This document shows, in pieces, positions 63,394 to 64,000 of a DNA stretch of 64,000 nucleotides (its first letter is position 1; each line of letters starts with the position of its first letter). The translations under genes and the position numbers were made by a program. The notes beneath the pieces are model-generated. The model did not search any database. It had not been told where the DNA came from and worked only from the letters and a program-made list of their open reading frames with translations. This stretch comes from a bacterium (GTDB taxonomy: Bacteria; Zhuqueibacterota; Zhuqueibacteria; Oleimicrobiales; Geothermoviventaceae), in contig JAPWUV010000002.1 of assembly GCA_028275345.1 (NCBI GenBank), positions 62,001 through 126,000 on the forward strand. Reading direction: 5' to 3'.

Positions 63394-63423
63394 TTGACTT
63401 TTAGAAGTAGACTCGTATATTTG
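63394..63423 (+). promoter_or_regulatory. Promoter of the tRNA gene
   Basis: TTGACT (63394-63399), a 16-base spacer and TATATTTG (63416-63423), matching both the sigma-70 TATAAT form and the Bacteroidota TAnnTTTG form. Transcription should start near 63429, about 27 bases before the mature tRNA. Confidence 0.75.
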
Positions 63424-63455
63424 TGCAGTGGGAGTTGCGGTACGCACCAGGAGGT

Positions 63456-63528
63456 GGCGGCGTAGCTCAGCTGGTAGAGCAGTGGAATCATAATCCACGT
63501 GTCGGGGGTTCGAATCCCTCCGCCGCTA
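63456..63528 (+). tRNA. tRNA with CAU anticodon (elongator Met, or Ile2)
   Basis: A 73-base cloverleaf. The acceptor stem GGCGGCG pairs with CGCCGCT (G1-U72 wobble), the D arm is in TAGCTCAGCTGGTAGAGC, and the anticodon stem GTGGA/TCCAC holds the loop ATCATAA with anticodon CAT. The T arm is GGGGG-TTCGAAT-CCCTC and the discriminator base is A; no CCA is encoded. It lacks the GGG/CCC anticodon stem of initiators. Met is the default call. Because tilS, which converts CAU to lysidine in tRNA-Ile2, is the next gene, Ile2 must be considered. Confidence 0.93.
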
Positions 63529-63531
63529 CAG

Positions 63532-63564
63532 AGACCTTTCGCGAAACGGGCGAAAGGTCTTTTT
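63532..63564 (+). terminator. Rho-independent terminator of the tRNA gene
   Basis: AGACCTTTCGC (63532-63542) pairs perfectly with GCGAAAGGTCT (63550-63560) around a 7-base loop and runs into TTTTT. It ends transcription right after the tRNA, so tilS needs another promoter or read-through. Confidence 0.93.
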
Positions 63565-63609
63565 GTTTGAACCGTCTCGGCTGAGGCGAGGACAGGGCCG
63601 AGGGGTGGG

Positions 63610-64000
63610 ATGGGAGGACTGCTGGAAGCCTTTCGCGCGAAGGTCATGGAGGGTGGGTGGATCCGGAAGGGGGAGCATGTTCTAGCCGCGGTTTCGGGGG
63701 GAGTTGATTCCGTCGTTTTGCTGCACCTGTTGGTCGCCGTGCGCGAAGCTTACAGCCTGACCGTCACCGCAGCTCACCTGAACCACGGACTCCGCGGGGA
63801 AGAAGCGGAGAGGGATGAACAGTTTGTGCTCGACTACTGCCGGCGGCTCGAGGTCCCCTGCTTTTGCGAAAAGAGGGACGTGCGACGATATGCACAGGTC
63901 CACCGCCTCTCCGAGGAAATGGCGGCGCGCGCCGTCCGCTACGACTTCCTCAGGCGCCTCAAGCGAGAGACAGGCGCCGATGTGATCGCCACAGCCCACC
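63610..64000 (+). CDS. tilS: tRNA(Ile)-lysidine synthase TilS, N-terminal part cut by window edge
   Basis: The frame is open from ATG 63610 to the window end, 130 codons, with a purine-rich AGGGGTGGG upstream. Residues HVLAAVSGGVDSVVLLHLLV hold the SGGxDS PP-loop of N-type ATP pyrophosphatases. TAAHLNHGLRGEEAERDEQF and AARAVRYDFL are typical TilS sequence, and the visible part ends IATAH. TilS attaches lysine to C34 of the CAU-anticodon tRNA-Ile2 so that it reads AUA. The C-terminal domains are outside the window. Confidence 0.95.
   Translation, partial: MGGLLEAFRAKVMEGGWIRKGEHVLAAVSGGVDSVVLLHLLVAVREAYSLTVTAAHLNHGLRGEEAERDEQFVLDYCRRLEVPCFCEKRDVRRYAQVHRLSEEMAARAVRYDFLRRLKRETGADVIATAH

Noticed and set aside
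1-64000. Search for CRISPR arrays, insertion sequences, phage genes and rRNA
   Set aside because: No direct-repeat array, transposase, integrase or rRNA signature was noticed by eye.

Overview
The window is a GC-rich chromosomal segment from a bacterium of the Fibrobacterota-Chlorobiota-Bacteroidota (FCB) type, most like the candidate phylum KSB1 or Calditrichota. Three things support this. Eight predicted exported proteins end in a type IX secretion-style C-terminal domain (PNPFN-type start, terminal LR or MK). A TonB-dependent receptor, a large surface protein and a PorV-like barrel are encoded in a row. The best promoters I can see share TTG-N20-TAnnTT, close to the Bacteroidota consensus. 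The phylum is an inference; no rRNA or ribosomal-protein marker is present.

Left part (1-23,000): a polysaccharide-degradation locus. Four overlapping or closely packed glycoside hydrolase genes (GH5, GH116, a GH5-like enzyme, GH3) are followed by a divergent sodium:solute symporter-like gene. A 39-bp element made of four half-sites at 11-bp steps lies upstream of the GH5 gene. It recurs directly after the GH3 stop, upstream of the symporter-like gene, so it probably marks a regulon. Next comes an outer-membrane uptake or display block: a multi-module carbohydrate-binding surface protein, a TonB-dependent receptor, a 1157-residue surface protein and a PorV-like protein. It closes with a strong intrinsic terminator.

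Middle part (23,000-37,600): a parvulin-like lipoprotein, a circularly permuted GH16 lichenase of the Fibrobacter type, a DapA-family aldolase, a CPBP membrane protease, a GH106-like rhamnosidase and an exported PHP phosphodiesterase. Convergent to these is a second aldolase/epimerase pair, separated by a divergent promoter region from an exported M1 aminopeptidase. This looks like continued glycan and sugar-acid catabolism.

Right-middle part (37,600-58,700): an MtaB-like corrinoid methyltransferase without MtaC/MtaA partners, an aldehyde dehydrogenase and a cyclase-family hydrolase. Then follow mostly housekeeping genes: AI-2E family permease, DUF512 radical SAM protein, Der GTPase, an exported metalloprotease, a YtcJ-like amidohydrolase, a TolB-like propeller, a MagIII-like DNA glycosylase, a TPR protein, a zinc dehydrogenase, shikimate kinase, a methyltransferase, an unknown 177-residue protein, a barrel-TPR protein and a REC-PAS-GAF signalling protein.

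Right end (58,700-64,000): four genes that appear to form an exported version of the poorly understood AmmeMemoRadiSam system. They encode a Tat-type DUF362 protein, a Tat-type radical SAM enzyme, a membrane-anchored Memo-AMMECR1 fusion and an exported nitroreductase. A CAU-anticodon tRNA with its own promoter and terminator follows, then the start of tilS, cut by the window edge. I see no CRISPR array, insertion sequence, phage gene or rRNA.
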